64,000 nucleotides of DNA from Litsea cubeba (taxonomy: Eukaryota > Streptophyta > Magnoliopsida > Laurales > Lauraceae), in contig CM022948.1 of NCBI GenBank assembly GCA_012931725.1, forward strand, positions 18,158,355 to 18,222,354. The letters are read 5' to 3'. The notes beneath the pieces are model-generated. The model saw nothing but the letters and a program-made list of their open reading frames with translations, did not search any database and had not been told where the DNA came from. Within the stretch, counting starts at the first letter, position 1. Each line of letters begins with the position of its first letter. Both the position numbers and the translations under genes were made by a program. Positions 1 through 9,772 of the stretch are shown in pieces.

Positions 1-443
1 TTATTAAATGACTTTGCAGCGGGTCGGGGCGGGCCTGAACGAACTGGGTTGTTTCTGCCCAGTCTCAGTCCCATTTTGGCCGAGCTTTAAAATGTATTGT
101 CCAAACCCAGTCCACTGGGCTCAAAATTTTTTAAAAGCCCTGTATTTTCGGGCTTGGGACGGGCTGGGCCAGGCTTTCTACCCATTTCAACCATGGTAGG
201 AGGAGGGACGCTCTATATTTAAGTTGTTGGCTAACATACTTGGTACAAGTTTTGTGACTGTTATAACCTCAATCTTTTCTTAATTGTATTCAAAATCTGT
301 ATAGGAAAATGCTCGTGGGAGTGGGGTTCCTTCAAGAGAAGTAGAGAACAATTTGTTTCTGGTTCCACTCTGTGCTCCACTGGATCCATCATAATATATG
401 CAGTAACTAAGAACATGCTTTTAGAGTTCTTCCACTTCATTTA
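1..443. other. No gene seen; GC-rich degenerate sequence
   Basis: The first 200 bases are rich in short gggctggg/gggcgggc motifs typical of old plant repeats, followed by AT-richer sequence. A 63-codon open frame at 8-199 has no recognisable motif and is treated as chance. I see no RNA gene or promoter. Confidence 0.5.
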
Positions 444-791
444 TGTGTGGGGATATTTCACACTCACCATAATACCGGTCAGATGCAGCATTCGGGACTC
501 CCGCACCAGTTCCTCCATCTCGGCAGGGCACGATTTCGGCTTCCCTCAGCCCGGCCAAGTGCTCCCATTTCGGCCATAAGCTCGTATGCCCCATCTCGAT
601 CAGAGCTCCACCTTGACAGCAAAGCCAAGACCCTAGCTCCATCACGGCAGCAACGCCTAGGCACGGCCTCGTCCATCTCGGTAAGGTCCTCGAGCTCGGC
701 AGCTTCCATCCCCCAGCTCGGTCTCCTCTGCCTCGGCCTCGATCACACACCACGGCACCCCTACTAGGTCTCCAACCGACCTCGGCAAACA

Positions 792-1085
792 TGTTGGGCT
801 TAGTGGGTCCAGACCAAGTAGGTTCATGGTCATGGGTATTTTGGTAATTGTTCCGGGACTTTCTTATTGACTAAGATAGGGTTTCTTGGGGGGTAAGAAA
901 GAGAACATTATATATATGACGTAATGTGTAACCCATGACAGATAGATAGACAGAAGAGAGAACCTAAAGGAGAGTCGAGTTTTCTTTCCCGTGGACGTAG
1001 GCAAGATTGCCGAACCACGTAATTCTCTTGTGTGTGATTGATTGTCTTTTGTGTGGTTTATTGTCCGTTCGATCACATTAATTCA
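792..1085 (+). repeat. 5' LTR of the Tork-like Copia element
   Basis: 294 bp, starting TGTTGGG and ending ATTCA, nearly identical to 3990-4284. A TATATATATG stretch near 909 could serve as TATA box. It is joined without a primer-binding site to pol sequence. Confidence 0.85.
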
Positions 1086-3945
1086 CAGCATTCAAGATGC
1101 AGGTTATGAAAGTTACTTCGGAAATGGCAGGTGGAAACTCACTAAAGGGTCTATTATTTTTGCAAGAGGGAAGGCGTGTAATACGCTGTACAAGACACAT
1201 GTAAAGCTATGCAAAGGTGTGTTGAATGCTGTTGAAGACAGATCCTCTCCAAATCTGTGGCACAAGAGACTTGGACATATGAGTGAGAAAGGACTGCAGT
1301 TATTGGCAAAGAAAGATCTGATTAATTACTGCAAAGGTACATCCCTTGAACCTTGTGATTATTGCTTGTTTGGTAAACAACATAGGGTTTCTTTCTCTAA
1401 AACATCAACGATAAAATCTAATGTGTTGGATTTGGTATATTCTGATGTTTGTGGTTCCATAGAGGTGGAGTCATTGGGTGACAATAAGTTTTTTGTCACA
1501 TTTATTGATGATGCATCCAGGAAAGTCTTGGTTTATGCGTTGAAATCGAAGGATCCGGTGTTCCAAGTATTTAGTAATTTCATGTCATAGTTGAAAGAGA
1601 AACAGGAAAGCTCTTGAAATGTCTCCGCACAGATAATGGTGGTGAGTACACATCCAACCAGTTTAAAGGCTATTGCTCGAAGCATGGTATTCGACATGAA
1701 AGAACAGTTCCTGGTACTCCACAGCACAATGGTGTAGCAGAGAGAATGACCGCACTATTCTTGAAAGGATGAGATGCATGATTAGAGTGGCACAGCTACC
1801 CAAACCATTTTGGGGTGAAGCTATTCTGACTGCCATTTACCTGATTAACAGGTCTCCCTCAGTTCATTTGGATTTTGACCTTCCAAAGAGAGTATGGACA
1901 GGTAAAGATGTTTCTTATTCTCATTTGAAGGTATTTGGGTGCAAGGCTTTTGCACATGTACCAAAGGAGCAGCATTCAAAGCTGAATGATAAGGCAGTGT
2001 GTTGCATTTTTCTTGGCTATGGTGGAGCCGAGTTTGGCTACAGGTTATGGAATCCAGAGAAGAGAAAAATTATCAGAAGTAGGGATGTTGTGTTTCATGA
2101 AGACTAATTCTTTGGAGATATTGAAAAGACTGAAAAGTCTAATGAAATTGTTGATGGAGTGGTTGATCTCACACCGACTCCTTCTCCAGTGCAGACTACA
2201 GGTGGAGAAGGTGGACAAAACGATTTAGATCTTGATGAGGCGCAGGGGTTGCCAGATGAATAGGGTGTTGAGCAGGGGGAGCAGTCTCCTCAGTCAGAAA
2301 CCACAGAACCTCAGGTTAGGAGGTCTACTCGAGAGCGTCAACCATCAACAAGATATCCTGCAACAGATTATATTTTGCTTACTAATGAGGGGGAGCCAGA
2401 GAGCTACCCAGAAGCAAAAACTCATGCAGATAAAGATGTGTGGATGGAGGCTATGCAGGATGAGATGAGTTCTTTGAAAAAGAACAATACTTATGAGCTG
2501 GTGGAACTCCCAAAAGGCAAGAAGCTACTGAAGAACAAATGGGTGTTCAAGCTGAAGAGAGATGACAGTGGAAAACTGATAAAGCACAAAGCACGGCTAG
2601 TGGTTAAAGGCTTTGTGCAGATGAAGGGTCTTGACTTCGATGAAATCTTCTCTCCAGTTGTGAAGATGACTTCTATCAGAGTTGTCTTGGGTCTAGTTGC
2701 CAGCATGGAACTTAAACTTGAGCAGATGGATGTGAAGACTGCATTTCTTCACGGTGATCTGAAAGAAGAGATCTACATGACTCAGCCGGAGGGGTTTGAG
2801 GTAGAAGGAAAAGAACAGTTGGTTTGCAGGTTGAAAAAGAGTCTCTACGGGCTGAAACAAGCGCCGAGGCAATGGTACAAGAAGTTTAATTCATTCATGG
2901 TGAGTCATGGGTACCGAAGGACAGCTGCAGATCATTGTGTTTATGTTTGTAAATTTGGTAATGACAAATTTATTATCCTTCTTTTATATGTAGATGATAT
3001 GTTGATAGTTGGACAAGATAGTAAGATGATTGGTAGATTGAAGAGGGACATGTCAAAGACTTTTGACATGAAAGACTTGGGTCCCGCATGACAAATTCTG
3101 GGAATGCAAATACGTCGTGACAGGAATGCTAAGAAGCTGTGGTTGTCACAGGAGAAATATGTTGAACGGGTGCTAGCGAGATTCAACATGATAGATGCTA
3201 AGCCAGTTAGCATGCCTTTAGCCAGTCACTTCAAGCTCAGTAAGAGATTATGTCCTACTACAGATGAAGAAAATGAACGGATGATGTCTGTTCCATACTC
3301 CTCAGCAGTTGGGAGTCTTATGTATGCCATGGTGTGTACACGGCCAGACATTGCTCATGCAGTGGGTGTAGTGAGTAGATTTCTTTCTAACCCTAGGAAA
3401 GAGCATTGGGAAGCAGTGAAGTGGGTCTTCAGATATTTGAGAGGTACATCAGATTTTTGCTTGTCGGAGGCTTAAAACCAGTACTTGAAGGCTTTACAGA
3501 TGCTGATTTTGCGGGCGATCTTGATCGTCGGTTGTCTACTTCTGGGTACTTATTTACTTTTGCAGGGGGAGCTATTTCCTGGCAGTCTAAGTTGCAGAAG
3601 TGTACATCATTGTCTACAACCGAAGCAGAATACATAGCTGCTAATGAAGCAGGGAAAGAGATGATTTGGTTGAGGAATTTCTTTAAAGAACTGGGTTTGA
3701 AGCAAGGAGAGTATGTAGTCTACTGTGATAGTCAGAGTGCTATGAATCTTAGCAAGAACGCTACATACCATGCTCGCACGAAGCATGTTGATGTGAGATA
3801 TCATTGGATTCGTGAGGTCATCGAGAAGAATCTCATGAAGCAGGAAAAGATTCACACTGACAATAATCCCTCCGACATGATGACTAAGGTCGTGTCTAAG
3901 GGAAAGCGGGAGCTGTGTTCAGAGTTGGCAGGACTGGACTCCTAG
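1086..3945 (+). pseudogene. Copia pol remnant: GAG-pre-integrase, integrase, RT, RNase H
   Basis: Read in order: a GAG-pre-integrase zinc region (LWHKRLGHMS, CDYCLFGK), an integrase core (LVYSDVCG; TDNGGEY; GTPQHNGVAER), a conserved KVFGCKAF block, RT (VKTAFLHGDL, SLYGLKQAPRQWYKKF, LLYVDDMLIVG) and RNase H (DADFAGD, STTEAEYIA, CDSQSA, ARTKHVDVRYHWI). The family makes the polyprotein that copies and integrates the element. The frame is broken by a shift near 1588 in the integrase, a shift near 1745, stops near 2104 and 2262, a TGA at 3089-3091 inside an otherwise normal RT, and a shift near 3470 at the start of RNase H. The motif set points to the Tork/Tnt1 lineage. Gag and protease are absent, not merely decayed. 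Confidence 0.88.
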
Positions 3946-3989
3946 TAAGGGGTTCAGAGGCGTCTTCCCCATGGTCTGGAGGGGGAGAT

Positions 3990-4284
3990 TGTTGGGCTTA
4001 GTGGGTCCAGACCAAGTAGGTTCATGGTCATTGGTATTTTGGTAATTGTACCGGGACTTTTTTATTGACTAAGATAGGGTTTCTTGGGGGGGTAAGAAAG
4101 AGAACATTATATATATGATGTAATGTGTAACCTATGACAGATAGATAGACAGAAGAGAGAACCTAAAGGAGAGTCGAGTTTTCTTTCCCGTGGACGTAGG
4201 CAAGATTGCCGAACCACGTAATTCTCTTGTGTGTGATTGATTGTCTTTTGTGTGGTTTATTGTCCGTTCGATCGCATTAATTCA
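3990..4284 (+). repeat. 3' LTR of the Tork-like Copia element
   Basis: 295 bp, preceded directly by the polypurine tract at about 3974-3989. It differs from the left LTR by a handful of substitutions and one extra G in a G run, indicating a fairly young insertion. Confidence 0.85.
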
Positions 4285-4584
4285 CGTTTCCGCATACACG
4301 CGCACAACAAAACATGCCCCGACCTCGGTCACGTACTCCGGTCATAGTGCCAGAGCTAACCAAGGCAGGGACTGACAGCCGTACCTCTACGAAGACTCCA
4401 CCATGTCCCAGGAAGTGCGACAAGAGAAGGGCACCACCCGTATCTCCTGACAGATCACCGTCCACAGCTCCCAAGGTGCTAGGATATGGCCAGATGGGAC
4501 AGGACAAGCTAAGATGGGATAGCTATTAGAGTAGAGTAAGCTATGATGGGACAGCTAACCACCTCCCCGCCTCCTCTCTTCTTC

Positions 4585-4592
4585 TATATAAA
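4585..4592 (+). promoter_or_regulatory. TATA box of the solo LTR
   Basis: TATATAAA lies about 265 bp before the LTR end, in the position of the U3 promoter of an LTR read on the plus strand. Activity is not known. Confidence 0.5.
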
Positions 4593-4857
4593 CACAGCTA
4601 CAGCTTCAGTTCCTGAGGGGCCAACACTTGCACCACATGCTGGTACGCCATCTTCTTCCCCAAAATCTTCATCCTATTGTCCAGTTCTCATACTAACTTA
4701 GGCATCGGAGAGCCTTGCGCCGCCCAGGTCAGGGTCCTCTGACCTACTATTCTTCCTCCCCTTCTCAGTTTTCAGGCGGGTAGCGGTGTTCTTCTCAAGA
4801 TCCTCGTCTCCACCCATTCTCTCTTTGTGAGTGACATTTTTGTGCACTTACAATTTC

Positions 4858-6106
4858 AAAATTCAAACTAGAATTAGATAGTGCAGTTTTCCCTTTACCA
4901 AGCTCACAGCGATATTTCTTGCACATATCATGAATCCATGAAAAATAAAACATCAATGATGGCATGCTACCATTTAGTCAAATCCCATTTGCACGCACAC
5001 AATGGAAAATAAATCACACCGTTAGCATTACTTTGTGAGTTGCTATGACTAGATTGATTCATCTTTTGATTTGAACGAGTTATTACAGGTTACATGCAAC
5101 TTGGTCGAGTCGAATTTGGTTTGGTGAATTGGTGGTGACCAAGTGTGGGATTTTATCCCATGCATGGACTTTGTTTATCTTCCTCGAAGTTAATGACAGC
5201 TAGGTGCTTGCTTCTTCTTTTGCTCGACTTCATCTGAGTAAGCTTTTGCAAGCTTACCTTTTTCTTTGAGCTCCTTTTAAAATATGATCTGTTATTTCAC
5301 AATTTTCCAATGTTTTTCTTCTTCTTCTTCTTCTCATTGCCTTTGAAGCTTGCACTTCTAACCTTAATCAATTAGTCATTAATGTTATTATTTTAATTCC
5401 AGTTGAAGCTACATTTGTTGGGATTTGGTACAAATGCCAATGAACAATATTTAAGATATTATTTGAACTAATTAATCTGTTTAAATTTTAAATATTCCAT
5501 GTTCTTATGATTAAGAGCCATAAATTTCTAATTGCTTGTTTGAGATGATGAAAACCAATTTGCTTTTGAATGGATTGCCAGTGCTTTCTGTATTGTGTTT
5601 GTCATAATATGTTTCCATTTCATGCTTTCTTCCTACTGTTTATCTTGCGATATTTTTACAATATGCGTATTGTGTTTGTCATAATATAATTCCATTTCAT
5701 ACTTTATTCCTACTGTTTATCTTGAGATATTTGTACACTATGCTTATGGGAAAAGTGTGCATCTATGTGCAAGAAGCGCATGATATCTTTAAAGGCTATG
5801 AACAATGTACAAGCAGACTCCTCCACTTTTTCTTTGATAATTTAGCTATTTGTAGTTTATAATCTAATGATGGTTGTCGACTAGCTTCTTCTGAAGATCC
5901 AGTCAACAACTTAGAGTTGAACATTGCAATGAAAATGGATTACATTATAATTGATGACTGTAGAAAGCAATAATCAGGCCAATCTGCTCATTTCCTTCGT
6001 CGAGTCTATTTGTTAAATATATATCATATTCAAACCTATCCGAAGTAGGACAGTCAAAGGATTGGGCTGGAGACTAACCTTAGCCTACAGTCAGCATATG
6101 CAAGAA
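4858..6106. other. No gene seen; AT-rich spacer
   Basis: AT-rich sequence without a convincing reading frame or element ends, apart from the 77-bp tandem duplication listed separately. It may be intron or intergenic DNA of the host locus. Confidence 0.4.
5591..5744. repeat. 77-bp tandem duplication
   Basis: TATTGTGTTTGTCATAATAT starts at 5591 and again at 5668. The two units share most positions (about 90% by eye) and lie in non-coding spacer. Confidence 0.8.
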
Positions 6107-6111
6107 GGGCC

Positions 6112-6398
6112 TAACATTCATTAAGCAGAGAAATGAAGAAAGAAGTTTTTGTGGAAAAACTAGGTGCTTCATGGTCCATCCTTCCTCCATTTTATATTCA
6201 CTAAATGCCTTAATCAAGATGTAATGAAGTAAATTACAATCTGTACAGTTGAAATATCTATCTAAAAAGGGAAAATAAATATTCTTACAACACATCATTT
6301 GACTATGTCAATCCCACGTGGGTACTTATGGTATTATGGGTCAAGGCCCATTTAAAATACAATTGGGCCTAGGCCCAATATAGGGACGTGTGTTAACA
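6112..6398 (-). repeat. 3' LTR of the minus-strand Copia element
   Basis: 287 bp, roughly 90% similar to 9474-9767 by eye. The right copy has a longer T run near 9508. The purine tract lies at about 6399-6412 (seen as its complement ATCCCCCTCAAA). Confidence 0.85.
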
Positions 6399-7860
6399 TC
6401 CCCCTCAAATTGATGCGGGTTAACTAGCAACAATTTGTGAACCAAGAAGTCATGACGTGGCCTGGGAAGACTTTTGGTGAAGATATCTGCAAGCTGTTGG
6501 TCAGTGGAGACATGTGGAAGGCTTATGACATTATTATCGTATTCATCCCGAATGAAATGACAAGCCACTTCGATACGCTTGGTGCGTTCATGAAAAATGG
6601 GATTTTCAGTGAGGCGAATAGCATTAGTATTATCTGCATGAGGAAGAGTAGTTGCGGTATGAGGAAAACCAATCTTTGAGAGGAAACCACGGAGCTAAAT
6701 AATCTCCGAATAAGCTGAAGATATAGGGGTGTATTCAGATTCCGTGGATGATTTGTAAACCTTATCTTATTTTTTGCACTTCCAAGATATTAATGCTTCA
6801 CCCAAGTAGACGCACCATCCCATCGTGGATCTTCGAGTGTTTGGACACCCTGCCCAATTGGCATCAGAATAAGCGGGAAGAGTGAGAGGTGTGCCAATTG
6901 GAAAAAATAAGCTGCATGTCGGAGACCCAAGAATATATCAAATAATGCATTTGACTGCGCCAAATGCTGATGCCTTAGTGTTGTACATATTGAGACAGCT
7001 GTACATAGTTCATTGCCTTCCTAACTTAGAATAGCAATTGTTGTAATTAGTTGTTTTCCTAACTTAGATTAGTGATTGATGTAATTAGATTGGTTTCCTT
7101 TCTTAGAGCCTTGATTAAAGGCATGTAAATACCTATATATTGATGGACGATGTCCATAGAAAGACACAAATTAATACAATCTCAAGAGTATATTCAAAAC
7201 TCTTTTTTTGTGAAAATTCTGTGATCGTGAGTTTGTCAGTCCACAGGAGTAGAGTCTTGAAGACCAGCTAGGGCAATAAGATCGATGACATACTTATGTT
7301 GATGAAGAAAAAGTCCTTTCTAAGTTTGTTGAACTTCGAGGCCTAATACGTCAATGGACCAAGATCCTTCATGTGAAACGCATCCTGAAGTGAAGTTTGA
7401 AGTTTGTGTATCATATTACTATGAGTACCGGTGATAATGATATCATCCACGTACACCAAAAGTATGGTAGTGCTTTGAGTTGTAATGTGTGTGAACATGG
7501 AGGGATCATAGGGTCTTTGCATGAAGTCCAGCCGAAGTAAAGTAGTACGAAACTTCTCAAACCAAGCCCTAGGTGCTTGTTTAAGACCATATGACGAGCG
7601 CCGTAGTCGAGCAACATCCTTTTTAGAGGTAGAGGTGTTGCCTTGAGGAAGGTGCATGTAGACCTCCTCCTGAAGATCCCCATGAAGGAAAAACTCTTCA
7701 TGTCCTTTTGATAAAGAGGCCAAGACTGAGATGCTGCAATGTCAAGAACTGTACGAACATATGTTATATGATTGCAAGCTCCCGAATCAAGATACCAGGT
7801 GGAGGTAGAGTGTTTCGTCTTACCTGAAAGACCAAGATCAGAAAATGCATTTATTATCAT
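6399..7860 (-). pseudogene. Copia pol remnant with integrase deleted
   Basis: On the minus strand from right to left: a protease-like motif (STWYLDSGACNHIT near 7790), then directly RT sequence (SQSWPLYQKDM, FFLHGDLQEEVYM, YGLKQAPRAWFEKF, LLVYVDDIIITG near 7420), RNase H (YSDANWAGCPNTRRSTMGWC near 6850) and the RNase H tail (CHFIRDEYD...TDQQLADIFTKSLP, 6568-6400). The join of protease to RT near 7750 shows that the whole integrase and the start of RT were lost by deletion. Several frame changes and an LTR-like insertion separate RT from RNase H. The family is Ty1/copia; no functional product is possible. Confidence 0.85.
6979..7233 (+). repeat. Candidate short solo LTR inside the Copia element
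   Basis: The Copia RT-RNase H reading is interrupted by about 250 bp beginning TGTTGTACAT and containing a TATATATTGATGG promoter-like stretch and TTAATACAATCTC, which resembles the transcribed end of Copia LTRs. I could not find matching flanking pentamers, so the right boundary is approximate. Confidence 0.4.
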
Positions 7861-8167
7861 CTATTGTACCATTTTCGGAGTCATAGAAGTGGAGGACGAA
7901 GCAAGTGGTGCAGGTGTAGATGTGTTGGCAACACAACTTAATGTAGAAGAGGACTCATCCATGGTTGGCCTTCTGAGGTTGAGGACGCCTCCGACATTCC
8001 TGTGCCAAGAATGGAATCAAAGTTTTAATCTTCTTTGTACCAAAGAATTTGGAAAGTTTATATCTTGCCTAATTATCTTGCTACTATTCCTGTGCCAAGG
8101 ATAGTGGATCCATGGTAGGGCATACCTTATCAGAAACAACCTCACAAAAAATAGGGCCAAGGCCTTA

Positions 8168-8337
8168 AGGGCAGCTTAGGGCCCACTACTTCGTACCGAA
8201 GGATAAAAACCTAACTGGGAAGAGCCCAATCTAGGTATGCTGGCCAAGGCGTAGCACTTAAAGGGCAGCTTAAGACCTACAACTTCGCACCGAAAGATAA
8301 AAACCTAATTAGGAAGAGCCCAAACTAGGTATGCTGC
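8168..8337 (+). repeat. Two 96-bp tandem units before the gypsy PPT
   Basis: AGGGCAGCTTAGGGCCCACT at 8168 recurs in diverged form at 8264; both units end GGTATGCTG. Such repeats are common in the 3' untranslated region of Tat elements. Confidence 0.75.
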
Positions 8338-8501
8338 ACCGATCTCCTTTTTAACTAATAGCTTGGCATGACGATGCAAGCATTAGGCTAAAAAGTGAGT
8401 TCGGAAAGAACCGACAGTAGTGGCAAAGACAAGAGATCTCTTTCAAGGCCCCCCTTTCTTCTTGAAAAGTGGAAAAGAAGAAAAGGGGCTTGGGGGGCAA
8501 T

Positions 8502-9461
8502 TGTGGGGGGTAAAAAAGATCCCATAATCCTCTCACATACTTTAGTGGAAAAGGTGCCTAGGTCAACATTCACCCTCATTTCTTTATCCCCATACATGTG
8601 AGGTCATCAGGTCATCATGAAGTCAGAAGGACATCCCTATCTTTTCCCTTTATTCATGTACCAGTCAGGTCAAAGCCATCGTCTCTTCACTCAACATAGA
8701 ACAAGGTTCTATAATGGAGTTCGATGCCCAAAGAAACTAGGGCCACTCGGATAGTGGGTCACGGTGATCAAACACCCAGATTATCTTCATACCCAAAGTC
8801 GCCCCTGAGTCCACTATCGAATCTACGGTTCTGATACATCAGCAGGGTCCATCTGGGCCCCACAATCAAAATCTGTGGTGCCAAGGACAGCTGGCAAAAG
8901 ATATAAAAAGTGAAAACGCCCACGATCTAACAGTTGGTGACAGACCCTGGAGTAAAGGGAAAACGCCCTCGATTTAACAGGTAGCGTTTCTCAATTAAGA
9001 GACCCCAGCCATTATCAGTTACACAATAAAGGAGATGAGAACGTGCGTTAAAGGTGAGCGAAGATGTAGGAAATGGAGATATAAAAGGACAGAAAATCAG
9101 ACAGAGAGGTATGCAAGTTTTGAACCAAAACTCTAATCAGAATGAGAACAAAGTTTCAGAGGCTAACTTAAGCATCGGAGAGTCCTCGGTCGGACCACCC
9201 GATCGAGCTCTTATGATGGTTTGCTTCTGATACAGGTAAGAAGATCGATTCAGATCCGAGAAGAAGGAAAACAAACAGAGTCTTCACTCTGTTCAGGTCA
9301 AGAAGAAGGAGGGAGGTCTCCATTGCCGAGCTGACCTGCCGAGCTAACCTACCGAGCTAACCTGCTCAGCATCTCCATTACTGAGCTGAACTGATCAGCA
9401 TCTCCATTGCTAAGCAGAGCCAATCTGCTCGGCCGCTGATCAATCAAAATAAGACCTGACA
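8502..9461 (+). repeat. LTR of the truncated gypsy element
   Basis: 960 bp, TG...CA, with a TATAAAAG promoter-like box at 9080-9087. Degenerate repeats of GAGCTAACCTGCCGAGCT type occupy its last 150 bp (about 9325-9440). Confidence 0.7.
9080..9087 (+). promoter_or_regulatory. TATA box of the gypsy LTR
   Basis: TATAAAAG in the plus-strand LTR about 380 bp before its end, where U3 promoters of this family lie. Confidence 0.45.
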
Positions 9462-9473
9462 GCTATGATACCA

Positions 9474-9767
9474 TAACATTCATTAAGCAAAGAAATGAAG
9501 AAAGTAGTTTTTTTTTTTTTGGAAAACCTGGATGCTTGATGGTCCATCCTTCCAACATTTTATATTCACTAAATGCGTTAATCAAAGCTGTAATGAAGAC
9601 AATTACAATCTATACAGTTGAAATATCTATCTAAAAAGGGAAAATAAATATTCTCACGACACATCATTTCACTATGTCAATCCCACGTGGGTACTTATGG
9701 TATTATGGGTCAAGACCCATTTAAAATACAATTGGGACTGGCCCCAATATAGGGGCGTGTGTTAACA
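9474..9767 (-). repeat. 5' LTR of the minus-strand Copia element
   Basis: 294 bp; on the minus strand it starts TGTTAACACACG and is followed at once by the PBS TGGTATCATAGC, one mismatch from the usual plant initiator-tRNA site TGGTATCAGAGC. Confidence 0.85.
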
Positions 9768-9772
9768 GGGCC

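Larger units (their letters stand above)
792..4284 (+). mobile_element. Copia (Tork/Tnt1-like) retrotransposon with its 5' internal region deleted
   Basis: Two nearly identical 294/295-bp direct repeats (TGTTGGGCTT...ATTCA) flank a pol region in the Copia order integrase-RT-RNase H. A purine-rich tract (GGTCTGGAGGGGGAGAT, ending 3989) precedes the right LTR, so the element is on the plus strand. No PBS, gag or protease is present: the left LTR runs directly into the GAG-pre-integrase part of pol. It lies inside the solo LTR at 444-4852. The pentamers outside the two LTRs (AAACA and CGTTT) do not match, so the insertion ends have been altered or the repeats come from recombined copies. The element cannot move on its own. 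Confidence 0.9.
444..4852 (+). mobile_element. Solo LTR of a Tat-type Ty3/gypsy element, interrupted by a Copia insertion
   Basis: It begins TGTGTGGGG at 444 and ends TGCACTTACA at 4852. These are the start and end of the LTRs of the full-length Tat element at 11578-24154 read on its own (minus) strand. The stretch ATCGGAGAGCCTTGCGCCG near 4705 also matches the 3' part of those LTRs. Without the 3.5-kb Copia insertion it is about 0.9 kb, the same length as those LTRs. The flanking pentamers ATTTA (439-443) and ATTTC (4853-4857) differ at one base, as expected for an aged target duplication. No internal region is attached, so LTR-LTR recombination is the simplest origin. Confidence 0.75.
8100..9461 (+). 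mobile_element. 3' end of a Tat-type gypsy element (UTR, PPT and LTR)
   Basis: A 3'-untranslated segment with two copies of a 96-bp repeat is followed by the purine tract AAAAGGGGCTTGGGGGGCAA (8481-8500) and an LTR of 960 bp (8502-9461) that starts TGTGGGGGGT and ends CCTGACA. The block AAGCATCGGAGAGTCCTCGG near 9171 matches the Tat LTRs elsewhere in the window, so this is a related family. Everything upstream of the 3' UTR is missing. The LTR end is immediately followed by the PBS of the host Copia element. Confidence 0.7.
6112..9767 (-). mobile_element. Degenerate Copia retrotransposon with intact GGGCC target duplication
   Basis: Direct LTRs at 6112-6398 and 9474-9767 (about 290 bp, reading TAACATTCATTAAGC...GTGTTAACA on the plus strand) are flanked by the same pentamer GGGCC at 6107-6111 and 9768-9772. 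A minus-strand polypurine tract (TTTGAGGGGGATG) abuts the left LTR. A Met-tRNA-type PBS (TGGTATCATAGC, minus strand, 9462-9473) abuts the right LTR. The element therefore reads right to left. It lost its integrase and holds two later insertions, a short LTR-like piece near 6979-7233 and a gypsy 3' end at about 8100-9461. Confidence 0.9.

Noticed and set aside
421..792. Overlapping 106- and 123-codon frames
   Set aside because: They lie in the U3 part of the solo LTR and are not related to any protein I recognise.
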